DNA of 64,000 nt. Origin: a marine actinobacterium PHSC20C1. Lineage in GTDB: Bacteria; Actinomycetota; Actinomycetes; Actinomycetales; Microbacteriaceae. The stretch covers positions 1,546,767-1,610,766 of the forward strand of contig CH672415.1 in the NCBI GenBank assembly GCA_000153145.1. The letters run 5' to 3'. How positions within the stretch are numbered: position 1 is the first letter of the stretch; each line of letters starts with the position of its first letter. Shown one piece after another: positions 25,127-33,744 of this stretch. The translations under genes were made by a program, and so were the position numbers. The notes beneath the pieces were generated by a model. It ran no database searches. It saw only the letters and a list, made by a program, of their open reading frames with translations, and had not been told where the DNA came from.

Positions 25127-25711
25127 ATGTCAGGAATGTTCACAAACCCCAGCCCCGGAAGCTACGCGACCGCGCAGGGGCGCATGTATGAAGTCGAAGC
25201 CGCGATCGCATCCGTCAGAAACGCAGAAGACGGTGGAGGCCAGATCTTGCCGCGGCCCGACAAGCCATACAGCTTTGCCCGCGGAATTCTCTTCGGGCTC
25301 CTCACCGCGCCGATTGCGGCTGCCTTCGTTGCCGTCTTCGGGCTCAACTCCCCCGTCGCCGCAGTCGCAACCACGCCCATTGCGATGGTCGTCGCGTTCG
25401 GACTCGTCGCTCACGGCTCCGGGCGCTCCCCAGTAGCAGGTCGAGACTTTGGTGCTGCACTCGGGATCGGCACCATCACCATGATCATTGCGGTCTCCAT
25501 CAGCTACCCGTACAGCGTGTTCCTCAGCTACTTTTACGACGACGGAGTCGGGGGCATCCTCAGTGAGGGATTTGCCACCCACCTATCGACATGGATCAGC
25601 GCAAACCCCGGCCAGATCTTCATCCCCATCGCGCTCGTGACCGTAGTCGCCGCCATCGCGGTGCTGAGAAAAGCACGAGCGGCCCGGGCACCGATCATCG
25701 CCGCTGGTTGA
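25127..25711 (+). CDS. Four-helix membrane protein, hypothetical (paralog B)
   Basis: A 194-residue protein with a soluble head (~45 residues, including RMYEVEAAIASV) followed by four hydrophobic helices: YSFARGILFGLLTAPIAAAF, VAAVATTPIAMVVAFGLVA, FGAALGIGTITMIIAVSISY and IFIPIALVTVVAAIAVL. The shared KPYSFA and GSGRSPVAGRDF motifs tie it to the gene before it. The family is unknown. ATG 25127 with GAGG 8 nt upstream is preferred over GTG 25118. It ends 64 nt before csoR; no functional link to copper is evident. Confidence 0.6.
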   Translation: MSGMFTNPSPGSYATAQGRMYEVEAAIASVRNAEDGGGQILPRPDKPYSFARGILFGLLTAPIAAAFVAVFGLNSPVAAVATTPIAMVVAFGLVAHGSGRSPVAGRDFGAALGIGTITMIIAVSISYPYSVFLSYFYDDGVGGILSEGFATHLSTWISANPGQIFIPIALVTVVAAIAVLRKARAARAPIIAAG

Positions 25712-25757
25712 CTTTCGCGCGCTCTGGGCGTGTAATGGATATACCCCTTAGGGGTAT
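25708..25757 (+). promoter_or_regulatory. csoR-copZ-copA promoter with CsoR operator
   Basis: A near-consensus promoter: TTGACT (25708-25713), a 17-bp spacer, TGTAAT (25731-25736). The palindrome ATACCCC-TTA-GGGGTAT (25741-25757) covers the expected +1 and resembles known CsoR operators (G/C-tract dyads flanked by TA). Binding of apo-CsoR here would block transcription, and Cu(I) would relieve it. Confidence 0.85.
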
Positions 25758-25775
25758 CCATGCGGAAGGACCACA

Positions 25776-26057
25776 ATGACCGGGTACGACGACAACAAAG
25801 AGCAGCTGCTGAAACGACTGCGTCGCGCAGAAGGACAGGTACGCGGCATCCATCGGATGGTCGAAGAAGATACCTACTGCATCGACGTGCTCACTCAAGT
25901 TTCAGCGGCGACGAAAGCTCTCGAGACTGTCGCGCTTGCCCTACTCGACGACCACCTCAACCACTGTGTCGCCGAAGCTACCCGTGAAGGTGGCGCCGTC
26001 GCCGAGGAGAAGATCCGCGAAGCAAACGCCGCTATCGCGCGACTCGTTCGTTCCTAG
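25776..26057 (+). CDS. csoR: Copper-sensing repressor CsoR
   Basis: A 93-residue DUF156/CsoR protein. The Cu(I) ligands are all present: Cys35 (DTYCIDVL), His60 and Cys64 (DDHLNHC), in the canonical spacing. The N-terminal RLRRAEGQVRGIHRMVE is the family signature helix. It binds DNA as an apo tetramer and releases on Cu(I) binding. GGAAGGA precedes the ATG. It heads a csoR-copZ-copA operon and probably controls itself through the operator at 25741-25757. Confidence 0.92.
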   Translation: MTGYDDNKEQLLKRLRRAEGQVRGIHRMVEEDTYCIDVLTQVSAATKALETVALALLDDHLNHCVAEATREGGAVAEEKIREANAAIARLVRS

Positions 26058-26127
26058 CTCACTCAACATTCGCCACAATCGCCCGCACCGCCGAGTCGCT
26101 GCGCCGCCGATCCCACAAGGAGTAACC

Positions 26128-26352
26128 ATGTCTCACACCGCCGACTACCTGGTCGAAGGAATGACCTGCAGCCACTGCGTTTCAAGCGTCACTGAAGAAC
26201 TCACCGAATTGGATGGCGTGACCGAAGTCTCCGTCGACCTCGTTTCGGGCCTGCCCTCCACAGTGTCGGTCACGTCCGACGCGCCCCTCGATGACGAAAC
26301 TGTTGGTGCCGCAATCGAGGAGGCCGGCTACACGCTCGTAAAGAGCCTCTGA
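26128..26352 (+). CDS. copZ: Copper chaperone CopZ (heavy-metal-associated domain)
   Basis: A 74-residue single HMA domain with metal site MTCSHC (Cys13 and Cys16) and the expected beta-alpha-beta-beta-alpha-beta pattern ([40 protein letters not shown]). It would carry Cu(I) to the adjacent P-type ATPase. AAGGAG lies 6 nt before ATG 26128; the longer frame from 25936 is only upstream read-through of csoR sequence. Its stop overlaps the copA ATG by one base (TGATG). Confidence 0.92.
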   Translation: MSHTADYLVEGMTCSHCVSSVTEELTELDGVTEVSVDLVSGLPSTVSVTSDAPLDDETVGAAIEEAGYTLVKSL

Positions 26353-28658
26353 TGACGGCAGAACCGTTCGCCACAAGCGGCACGAGCACGCCAAGCAGCG
26401 TGAACCTCACGGATGTCGAGCTAGACATCACAGGTATGACCTGCTCCTCCTGCGCGAATCGTATCGAGCGCAAACTCAACAAACTTCCTGGCGTCGAGGC
26501 GAGCGTGAACTACGCAACAGAAAAAGCTCGCGTGCGTGCGCCAGAAGGCACCGACCCGGCACAGTTCTTGGAGACAGTGAAGGCCGCCGGTTATAGCGCC
26601 GTCATCCCGGCCCCCATCACCGAGACAGCCGGTGCTGACGCCCCCAACCTTGCTGACGACCGCGCTCAGGCACTGCTGCGCCGCCTTCTGATCTCGACCG
26701 CACTGACCGTACCCGTCGTGCTGATGTCGATGATCCCGGCCCTTCAGTTCACTTACTGGCAATGGCTCGCACTCACGCTTGCGGCTCCCGTTGCCGTGTG
26801 GGGTGCGTGGCCCTTCCACCGCGCCGCCGCCGTCAACGCGCGTCACGGTGCCGCGACGATGGACACCCTCATCAGCTTGGGTGTACTCGCCGCATTCGGC
26901 TGGTCGCTTTACGCACTCTTCTTCGGTGGAGCTGGCGAAGCTGGCATGAACATGACGATGACGTTCTTTGGAACCCCGCACGGTGGCTCAAGCGAGATCT
27001 ACCTTGAGGTTGCAGCCGCCGTCACCGTCTTCATTCTGCTCGGTAAATACATTGAGGCGCGCGCGAGCCGCGAGTCTGGTGCTGCACTGCGGGCACTACT
27101 CGAACTCGGTGCGAAAGATGCGGTGGTATTGCGCGGCGGTTCAGAGCAGCGCGTTGCTGTATCGGCCCTCGTCGTCGGCGACCGTGTTGTTGTGCGCCCA
27201 GGCGAGAAGATCGCCAGTGACGGACTCGTGATTGAGGGCAACTCTGCCGTCGACGCGAGCATGCTCACTGGCGAATCTGTTCCCGTCGAAGTCGGACCAG
27301 ATGACCGCGTTACTGGCGCAACCCTCAACGTTGGCGGGCGACTCGTCGTCGAAATTTCGCGCGTTGGCCGTGACACCGAACTGGCCCGTCTCGGTCGCTT
27401 AGTGGAAGAAGCCCAAACGGGCAAAGCTGCCATCCAGCGTCTTGCTGACCGCGTTTCTGCAATCTTCGTGCCCGTCGTTCTCGGGCTCGCGGTAATTGCC
27501 TTTGCTGGCTGGATGCTCGCCGGCGGGCCCATCGAGCTGGCCTTCACTGCCGCCGTCACCACGCTCGTCATCGCGTGCCCTTGTGCCCTCGGACTTGCAA
27601 CCCCCACCGCTCTGCTCGTGGGAACCGGCCGCGGATCGCAGCTCGGCATTCTCATCAGCGGACCCCAAGTTCTCGAGCAAACCCGCGCTGTCGACACGAT
27701 TGTGCTCGACAAGACCGGAACCGTCACTACCGGCGAGATGCGACTCAGCTCGGTCGAGGTACTTGAAGGCGAAAACGAGGCCGACGTGTTGGCGCGGGCG
27801 GCCTCCGTAGAAGGCGGGTCGGAGCATCCGGTTGGCCGCGCGGTAGTCGCCGCTGCAGCCCAGCGCGGTATTGACCTTCCCGTCGCCATCGACTTTGCCG
27901 CTCATGCAGGTAGCGGCGTCCAAGCAACGATCGACGGCACCGTCGTCCTCGTCGGCCGTGCCTCGTGGCTCAGCGACGAACAAGACACGACAGTGTCGCA
28001 TGCGGCGAACGCCCTGGTCGAGATTGCCGAATCCGCGGGATCGACCGCCATGGTGGTCGCCTGGGATGGCGAGGCACGCGGCGTGCTCGTCGTCGGAGAC
28101 ACGGTCAAAGCTTCTAGCGCGGATGCCATTGCCGAGTTCATGCGCCTTGGCCTTCGCCCGGTGCTGCTCACCGGCGACAACGCGGGAGCCGCAGCATCCG
28201 TTGCCGCCGTCGTCGGAATAACGGATGTTCACGCCGGAGTAACGCCGCAAGGAAAGCTCGACGTGATCCGTCAACTGCAGGCCGAGGGCCGCGTCGTCGC
28301 GATGGTCGGCGATGGCGTGAATGACTCCGCTGCCCTCGCTGCCGCTGACCTCGGTATCGCGATGGGTGGCGGAACCGATGCCGCAATCGCGGCCAGCGAC
28401 ATCACGGTGGTGAGTGGTGATCTGCTCGTCGTGGCTGACGCGGTGAGACTCGCGAAGCGCACCCTCGGAATCATCCGCGGCAATCTGTTTTGGGCGTTCG
28501 CATACAACGTGGCCGCTGTGCCGATCGCGATGCTCGGGCTGCTCAACCCCCTCATCGCGGGTGCTGCAATGGCGTTCTCGTCGGTCTTCGTTGTGATGAA
28601 TAGCCTTCGTTTACGTCGGTTCCGCGGGGTCCGTGAGACCCGCGGGGGCAAAGCCTAG
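26352..28658 (+). CDS. copA: Cu(I)-translocating P-type ATPase
   Basis: A 768-residue PIB-type ATPase that exports Cu(I). One N-terminal HMA domain carries MTCSSC (about 31-34), followed by the membrane helices, TGES phosphatase loop (about 303), intramembrane CPC in [12 protein letters not shown] (about 408), phosphorylation motif DKTGTVTTG (about 452), SEHPVGRA (HP locus) and [10 protein letters not shown]. All key residues are present. A hairpin at the gene end (28622-28645) precedes the stop, which shares CTAG with the convergent amidohydrolase gene. Confidence 0.93.
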   Translation: MTAEPFATSGTSTPSSVNLTDVELDITGMTCSSCANRIERKLNKLPGVEASVNYATEKARVRAPEGTDPAQFLETVKAAGYSAVIPAPITETAGADAPNLADDRAQALLRRLLISTALTVPVVLMSMIPALQFTYWQWLALTLAAPVAVWGAWPFHRAAAVNARHGAATMDTLISLGVLAAFGWSLYALFFGGAGEAGMNMTMTFFGTPHGGSSEIYLEVAAAVTVFILLGKYIEARASRESGAALRALLELGAKDAVVLRGGSEQRVAVSALVVGDRVVVRPGEKIASDGLVIEGNSAVDASMLTGESVPVEVGPDDRVTGATLNVGGRLVVEISRVGRDTELARLGRLVEEAQTGKAAIQRLADRVSAIFVPVVLGLAVIAFAGWMLAGGPIELAFTAAVTTLVIACPCALGLATPTALLVGTGRGSQLGILISGPQVLEQTRAVDTIVLDKTGTVTTGEMRLSSVEVLEGENEADVLARAASVEGGSEHPVGRAVVAAAAQRGIDLPVAIDFAAHAGSGVQATIDGTVVLVGRASWLSDEQDTTVSHAANALVEIAESAGSTAMVVAWDGEARGVLVVGDTVKASSADAIAEFMRLGLRPVLLTGDNAGAAASVAAVVGITDVHAGVTPQGKLDVIRQLQAEGRVVAMVGDGVNDSAALAAADLGIAMGGGTDAAIAASDITVVSGDLLVVADAVRLAKRTLGIIRGNLFWAFAYNVAAVPIAMLGLLNPLIAGAAMAFSSVFVVMNSLRLRRFRGVRETRGGKA
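28622..28645. terminator. GC hairpin at the convergent copA/amidohydrolase end
   Basis: CCGCGGGGTC (28622-28631), loop, GACCCGCGG (28637-28645), inside the last copA codons. There is no T-run; a weak bidirectional or Rho-aided terminator is possible. Confidence 0.3.
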
Positions 28659-29524
28659 ACTGCGTAGATACGTTCGGCATTACCCGCAAACAGTGCAACC
28701 TGCTCGTGCGGCGCGTAACCAGCGATCAAGCGTCGATACGCCTGCACGAGGTCAGTGTACGAGCTGAAAAGGCGGTCGAGCGGCCAGTTGGATCCGAACA
28801 CCGCACGATCACTGCCGAAGAGTTCGATTGATGTCTCGACCCACGGGCGGAGCGACTCTGTCGTCCACCGCTGATCGACCATCCCGAGCCCTGAAATTTT
28901 GATAAAGGTGTTCGGCTGCGCAGCAATAGTTGCCATCCCTCGCTTCCAGAACGCAAAGTAGTCATCATCGCGCTGGCGAGGGAAGCCGCAGTGATCGATA
29001 CAAATTATCGTGTCAGGCGCGGCAGCGGCGAGCGCTGCAACCTTGTCAAAAGTTTCGGGATGGCAATCGATGGAGGCGACGAGCCCGCGGTCACCCAGAA
29101 TTCGAATGCCCCGACGGTAGCGCTCATCTACGAGATAGTCGCCCTCAGAGAAGTCGCGGATGCCGCGGAAGCCGGCAAATTGAGAGTGGCGGTCGAGCTG
29201 GGCTTCAAGATCATGGGCCATCAGATTTGCGTGCGCAATGATGCCATGCGGAATTTCGGCGCGCTCAAAGCCGTCGCTCAACCACTGGGTCTCGACCACG
29301 GGATCCTTGCTGCCGAGCGCTGCCTGCACGTGGATGACCTTGCTCACGTGATTGAAGCGAGACTCAGCCAGAAAGTCTTCTTGGCGATATTGTTGCGACT
29401 TCACGGCATCAATATTGCCGATCACCGGATGAACAAACTCTGGAGCCAACCACGAGTACTCAAGTTCGGGGTGGCCCAGGTCATAGAAGTGAACGTGGGT
29501 GTCAAAGAAGGGGACTTCGGTCAC
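28655..29524 (-). CDS. Amidohydrolase family 2 (TIM-barrel) hydrolase, sugar-lactonase-like
   Basis: A 289-residue metal-dependent TIM-barrel hydrolase. Motifs: [12 protein letters not shown] (His10, His12 metal ligands), [27 protein letters not shown] and the C-terminal [10 protein letters not shown] with a usual Asp ligand. Members of this group hydrolyse lactones (L-fuconolactone, L-rhamnonolactone) or decarboxylate aromatics. The SDR gene immediately upstream favours a sugar-lactone route. GTG 29524 has AGGAG 8 nt upstream; the longer frame to 29683 adds an unlikely Ser-rich extension. The stop codon shares CTAG with copA. Confidence 0.75.
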   Translation of the reverse strand: MTEVPFFDTHVHFYDLGHPELEYSWLAPEFVHPVIGNIDAVKSQQYRQEDFLAESRFNHVSKVIHVQAALGSKDPVVETQWLSDGFERAEIPHGIIAHANLMAHDLEAQLDRHSQFAGFRGIRDFSEGDYLVDERYRRGIRILGDRGLVASIDCHPETFDKVAALAAAAPDTIICIDHCGFPRQRDDDYFAFWKRGMATIAAQPNTFIKISGLGMVDQRWTTESLRPWVETSIELFGSDRAVFGSNWPLDRLFSSYTDLVQAYRRLIAGYAPHEQVALFAGNAERIYAV

Positions 29525-29585
29525 GAGGACTGCTCCTGTTTGTGGCACTGGGGCGCTGCGGCGCGCCTGACGGTTTCGGGTGGCA

Positions 29586-30290
29586 CTAATCGATGAACAG
29601 GCCACCATCGACATCGATGACTTCACCGTTGACGAAGGCGGCACCTTCTGAGGCAAGAAAGCGCACGACGTGAGCAACCTCATCCGGCGTTCCCATACGA
29701 CCGACAGGTACCCGGTCGATCATTGACTTCGATGGAAGCGCGCCCATCATTTGCGTCTCGATCATGCTCGGCGCCACCGCATTCGACGTGATGCCGTTGC
29801 CTCGCTCTGCGTTCGCGAGGGACTTCGCGAGACACATCATTGCCGCTTTGGATGCCGCATACGCCCCACCCGTGCTGAAGCCGCCGTTCTTGCCCGCCGA
29901 TGATCCGACATTGATGATGCGGCCGAACCCTGCAGAACGCATCCCCGGGAGCACTCGTTTGCTCAGCAGGAACGCACTCGTGAGGTTCACTGCAAGAGTG
30001 TGGTTCCAGACTTCGAGACTTGTGTCATCGATGCGGCCGGGAGCCAAGATGCCCGCGTTGTTGACAAGAATGGTTGGCACGCCAAGTTGTTCTTCGACGG
30101 CCGAAATCGCGGCATCAACAGCACCCTCATCGGACACGTCGCAGTGGAGGCTGAGAATGCCATCGTTGAGCCCTTCCGAGCCAGACACGTCTAGCGCGGC
30201 AACCTGATAGCCGTCGCTGACCAGTGCTGCGCTGATGGCAGCGCCCAAGCCGCGGGCGCCCCCGGTGACGATAGCGACTCTGCTCGGCAT
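29586..30290 (-). CDS. SDR-family NAD(P)-dependent oxidoreductase
   Basis: A 234-residue classical short-chain dehydrogenase. N-terminal nucleotide loop TGGARGLGAAI, NNAGILAPGR, catalytic Ser in NVGSSAGKNGG and YAASK (Tyr, Lys), and the C-terminal NGEVIDVDGG. Gly-rich loop and length are standard for FabG-like enzymes; the substrate is unknown. GAGGAG precedes the ATG. It lies 61 nt ahead of the amidohydrolase gene, so the two probably form a dehydrogenase-lactonase pair (inference). Confidence 0.85.
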   Translation of the reverse strand: MPSRVAIVTGGARGLGAAISAALVSDGYQVAALDVSGSEGLNDGILSLHCDVSDEGAVDAAISAVEEQLGVPTILVNNAGILAPGRIDDTSLEVWNHTLAVNLTSAFLLSKRVLPGMRSAGFGRIINVGSSAGKNGGFSTGGAYAASKAAMMCLAKSLANAERGNGITSNAVAPSMIETQMMGALPSKSMIDRVPVGRMGTPDEVAHVVRFLASEGAAFVNGEVIDVDGGLFID

Positions 30291-30433
30291 TAGGCTCCTC
30301 GGGAGTTGGTAACGATTCCAGACTGTGGTTGTGAGCCTATAGGTGGGGAGCCTCGGGCTGCAAGAGAATGAGACCTCATCGAGCAGGTCGAGTTAGCTCA
30401 CGAGCGTTCGCCCGCTAGCCCACTTCGGCGGCT

Positions 30434-30634
30434 TCAGCCGTCGGAAGCAGGGCGGCGCGTGTAGAACTCCGTGAACTCTTGGCACTGGGCCGCATCATTG
30501 AAGCGCATCACGAAGCAATTGTCGTAGACGCGCACTATCGGGCCGTCCGGCGTATCCCGGTACGACGAAACCCCACGCGCGACGACGACGTAGTCGTCGA
30601 GCCATCGCTGAGCTGTCGCGTGATCCATCGTCAC
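30434..30634 (-). CDS. 66-residue hypothetical protein, NTF2/SnoaL-like fragment
   Basis: A short protein beginning MTMDHATAQRWLDDYVVVAR and ending CFVMRFNDAAQCQEFTEFYT plus nine more residues. The first helix and last strands resemble the ends of SnoaL/NTF2-like domains, which normally need ~120 residues, so the middle appears to be missing. It could be a natural mini-version or a degraded gene. GTG overlaps the preceding YihY stop by 4 nt, supporting real co-translation; ATG 30628 is an alternative. Confidence 0.5.
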   Translation of the reverse strand: MTMDHATAQRWLDDYVVVARGVSSYRDTPDGPIVRVYDNCFVMRFNDAAQCQEFTEFYTRRPASDG

Positions 30635-31641
30635 AATTTATCCGCGGATCCTGTGTTTCGCGTGCGGATTTCAATACCGTCAGCCTCATCCGCAGCTCGT
30701 CGTTTGGCAAGGATGAGGTTGCGCGCGGTGTCACGCAGAGGCAATTGCACAGTCTGTTCAGCTGGCACTCCGGCGAGCAATTGCCGCAGACGGGTGAATT
30801 CGGCGTCAACTTCGATGCCAGCGACGAGGGCCAAGTTCGAAATGTAGAGCCAAATGAGGAGGGCAAGTGCTCCTCCGAGCCAGCCGTAAACGCGATCGTA
30901 GTTCGCGATGGTCGACACATAGAGTCCGAAGGCCGCGGTTGCGAGCCCCCACGTGGCAATCGCGAACACTGCACCGGTGCTGACCCACCGCATCCGTTCA
31001 TGACGAATGTTTGGTGTGAAGTAGTAGAGCACAGCGATGATTAGGGTGAGGATGGCGGCGAGCACGGGCCAGCGCCCGTAGGACCAAACTGCTACCCAGG
31101 GTTCCCCGAATCCGAGCGCTTCACCGATGGCGGTCGCCACGTTCGGGGTGGTGAGTAGTAGCGCGATTACGGCAGCGAACGCGATGATCAGGAAGACAGA
31201 CAGGATCAACATGAGCCCCCGAAACTTCACTAGTCTTCGGCCTTCGTGTACTTCGTACACACTGTTTGCGGCACGGCCGAATGCTGTGGCGTAGCTCGAC
31301 ATTGACCACACGCTGAGCACTATTCCTATTGCGAGCGCGATTCCGGGGCTGCCGATCGAAAACAACTGGGCTAGGGGCACTTCGAGCACGTCGACAGTGT
31401 CGGGCTGCAAGATTTCCTCAGCGAGATCGAGCACGGTTTCTACCGCCTGAATTCTTCCTTGCCCGAGCGCAAATGCAGACACCACCGTGAGGGCTGCGGG
31501 AAAGATAGCAAGCGCCGAAAAGAACGTCAGTGTCGCGGCCGTATCGATGCCGCGGTGGCGCAGGAACCCATGCCAAGCCCTTCGGAAGGCATACCGCCAC
31601 TCCTCCCGCGGAAAGCCGAAGCCATTTCCCCGCTCAGTCAT
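30631..31641 (-). CDS. YihY/BrkB-family membrane protein
   Basis: A 336-residue inner membrane protein with about six helices. Family signatures include AATLTFFSALAIFPAALTVV, SVWSMSSYATAFGRAANSVYEV and VSTIANYDRVYGWLGGALAL LIWLYISNLALVAGIEVDAE. The C-terminal tail is charged. Often misnamed RNase BN; its function remains uncertain. ATG 31641 is chosen because it overlaps the DUF6328 stop by 8 nt; an ATG at 31662 is the alternative. Confidence 0.85.
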   Translation of the reverse strand: MTERGNGFGFPREEWRYAFRRAWHGFLRHRGIDTAATLTFFSALAIFPAALTVVSAFALGQGRIQAVETVLDLAEEILQPDTVDVLEVPLAQLFSIGSPGIALAIGIVLSVWSMSSYATAFGRAANSVYEVHEGRRLVKFRGLMLILSVFLIIAFAAVIALLLTTPNVATAIGEALGFGEPWVAVWSYGRWPVLAAILTLIIAVLYYFTPNIRHERMRWVSTGAVFAIATWGLATAAFGLYVSTIANYDRVYGWLGGALALLIWLYISNLALVAGIEVDAEFTRLRQLLAGVPAEQTVQLPLRDTARNLILAKRRAADEADGIEIRTRNTGSADKL

Positions 31642-32134
31642 GGGACAGGAACTTTCGCGCAATTGCTGGCAGCACCACCCATAACGAGGCTGCGACTACT
31701 GCTGCGAGGGCTCCGGCAGTGATGCCTGCGGAACGCCCGACAACGACGTCAAAGATCAACATCGCGGTCCCGATGAGCGTGAGTGACACAACTACGAGGG
31801 TCACCTTGAGGAGACGATCGGATGTCGTCACAAGTTGAGGTTTCACCTTCCGACCGAAGAGGGCGCGGTGCAGGCTCACGGGGGCAAGGGCGAGGGCGGT
31901 CGCCAGTACCGCGGCGCCCACGAGCGTCAGATAGAGCACAACCTGGTACTGGTCGAGTTCGGTGAATCTGGGCTGAAAGGCGAGAGTCAGCAGAAAGCCC
32001 GTAAGAATCTGGGTTCCGGTTTGAATGACGCGCAGCTCTTGCAGAATCTCAGTCCAGTTGCGGTCGCTGCGTTCTGTGACTGATTCATCTCTACCGTCTC
32101 GCCTCGCATCGGCGCCTGACTGATTCGCACTCAT
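31634..32134 (-). CDS. DUF6328 family membrane protein
   Basis: A 166-residue protein whose core (ELRVIQTGTQILTGFLLTLA, QPRFTELDQYQVVLYL) is the DUF6328 signature. Four helices: 45-60, 75-95, 110-130 and 140-160 approximately. The N-terminal 30 residues are charged and disordered. Function unknown. TACGCT lies exactly 6 nt upstream of the ATG with no ribosome site. It overlaps the YihY gene, so the two membrane proteins and the 66-residue protein form one operon. Confidence 0.75.
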   Translation of the reverse strand: MSANQSGADARRDGRDESVTERSDRNWTEILQELRVIQTGTQILTGFLLTLAFQPRFTELDQYQVVLYLTLVGAAVLATALALAPVSLHRALFGRKVKPQLVTTSDRLLKVTLVVVSLTLIGTAMLIFDVVVGRSAGITAGALAAVVAASLWVVLPAIARKFLSHD

Positions 32135-32140
32135 CCCGAT

Positions 32141-32146
32141 AGCGTA
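32141..32146 (-). promoter_or_regulatory. -10 element for a leaderless transcript
   Basis: TACGCT on the minus strand, 6 nt before the DUF6328 ATG. Confidence 0.45.
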
Positions 32147-32220
32147 AGCGGATTTGCCGGGTCTATGATCATTCCATTAGTCGCCGCTCCTTCGACGACA
32201 TGGGTTCGAGGAGGAACACC

Positions 32221-33111
32221 ATGAGTACGATCACTCCCTGCCTTTGGTTTAACGGAGATGCAGAAGATGCCGCTGACTTCTACACTTCCGCGTTTGCGGA
32301 TAGTGCGGTGCTGGAGACAAGTCGATACCCCACCGATGGCTTGGCTGATTTCCAGCAAGACATGGCTGACAAGATTTTGACGATCGGTCTCGAGCTAGCC
32401 GGGCAGCGATTTCTGGCGATCAATGCGGGCAAGAGGTTTGCTTTTAACGAATCGACGTCGTTTATGGTGAACTTCGATCCTTCAATCGATCCGGATGCCC
32501 GCGCCAACCTTGATGCCCTGTGGAACGATCTCATCGATGGCGGCAGTGCGCTCATGCCCATCGACACTTACGATTTCAGTCCGCGCTATGGCTGGCTGCG
32601 GGACCGGTTTGGCGTGAACTGGCAACTGATTCTGACCGATCCTGATGGCGAGCCTCGTCCGAAGATCATTCCGGCGCTGCTCTTTGGACACCACGTGCAG
32701 AATCGGGCGCGCGAGGCCGCGGAGTACTACGTCTCGGTTTTTGAGGACTCGCTTCTGGGGACTGATCTTCGCTACACCGAACATGCTGGCCCGGCCAAGG
32801 TGGGGTCGGTCATGTTCTCCGACTTCCGCCTCAGGCAGCAGTGGTTTGTTGCAATGGATGCCGCTACCCGGCAGCACGTCACGTTCAACGAATCTGTGTC
32901 TTTCGTTGTTGCGTGCGCCGACCAGTCTGAGATTGATCATTACTGGGCTGCACTCTCCTCGGATCCAGAAGCCGAGGCGTGCGGGTGGTGCAAAGACCAA
33001 TTCGGTGTCAGTTGGCAGATCGTTCCGGCACACATGAGCGAGCTCATGAAACGTCCTGGCGCGTTCGAGAAGCTCCTTCAGATGAAGAAGCTCGAGATCG
33101 ACGAGTTTTAG
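32221..33111 (+). CDS. VOC-family protein, duplicated PhnB-like domains
   Basis: A 296-residue protein of two glyoxalase/VOC units (about 1-135 and 150-290). Each has the PhnB/3-demethylubiquinone-methyltransferase-like pattern: TPCLWFNGDAEDAADFYTSA and LFGHHVQNRAREAAEYYVSV, FNESTSFMVN and FNESVSFVVA, and GWLRDRFGVNWQL versus GWCKDQFGVSWQI. Catalytic metal ligands cannot be assigned safely. It may be a binding or detoxification protein. GAGGAGG lies 6-9 nt before the ATG, so the upstream GTG at 32200 is rejected. Confidence 0.85.
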   Translation: MSTITPCLWFNGDAEDAADFYTSAFADSAVLETSRYPTDGLADFQQDMADKILTIGLELAGQRFLAINAGKRFAFNESTSFMVNFDPSIDPDARANLDALWNDLIDGGSALMPIDTYDFSPRYGWLRDRFGVNWQLILTDPDGEPRPKIIPALLFGHHVQNRAREAAEYYVSVFEDSLLGTDLRYTEHAGPAKVGSVMFSDFRLRQQWFVAMDAATRQHVTFNESVSFVVACADQSEIDHYWAALSSDPEAEACGWCKDQFGVSWQIVPAHMSELMKRPGAFEKLLQMKKLEIDEF

Positions 33112-33123
33112 GGCGTGAGTTGC

Positions 33124-33735
33124 CTAGACTCGGGCAACCGGCTGACGCAGTAGCGTGCGGAGCTTGGATGCTTCAACTTTGCGAAAATCATTGAAGTAGA
33201 TTTCGTGGTGCTTGCCCGTCATCCGCAGCCCATGCTCGGGAATGAATTCGTTGTGCATCGTCGCAAGAACCTCGGCCTCGTCGTCGTAGGGCCCGAGGTG
33301 GAGGGTTTGCACGCACAGCCCCTCGTCCACAGTTTCGAGGCGCACTGTACTGAGGTTTGCCGGGTTGCTCTTGGCTGCGACCGCGACAATTGCATCGGCG
33401 AACATCTCAGGCGAGATCCATTCTGGGGCGAGGATCATGGCGGTCCAGTCCCACTCTGACTTGTTGCGCTGTGACGTGAACGACGCCATGTCTTCTGCCC
33501 ACCACAGCGCCTCAAGTGGTGGCACGACATAGTCCTTATCTAGTGCCTTGCTCGCGAACTTGAGCGTGTACGCCACCGGGTAGAGCGCGGCGATTGCGGC
33601 CGAGTACTCGGTGTCAGTTCCTGGCGCCCCGTGACCGTCAACCATCAGATATTGCTGAGCCGGAACATCCACAATTCTGAATTCGTTATGGCGCGCGGCA
33701 TACGAGTCGAGAGTTTTCTTGAAGTCTGTTTTCAT
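33124..33735 (-). CDS. GyrI-like small-molecule-binding domain protein
   Basis: A 203-residue protein with a GyrI-like/SRBP effector-binding fold: VDVPAQQYLMVDGHGAPG, YSAAIAALYPVAYTLKFA, YVVPPLEALWW and LHLGPYDDEAEVLATMHNEF. No DNA-binding domain is attached, so this is the stand-alone type that binds or hydrolyses small hydrophobic or cationic compounds. It starts 9 nt after the acyl-CoA dehydrogenase stop and is the last gene of the 40244-33124 operon. Confidence 0.85.
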   Translation of the reverse strand: MKTDFKKTLDSYAARHNEFRIVDVPAQQYLMVDGHGAPGTDTEYSAAIAALYPVAYTLKFASKALDKDYVVPPLEALWWAEDMASFTSQRNKSEWDWTAMILAPEWISPEMFADAIVAVAAKSNPANLSTVRLETVDEGLCVQTLHLGPYDDEAEVLATMHNEFIPEHGLRMTGKHHEIYFNDFRKVEASKLRTLLRQPVARV

Positions 33736-33744
33736 ACGCGGCGG

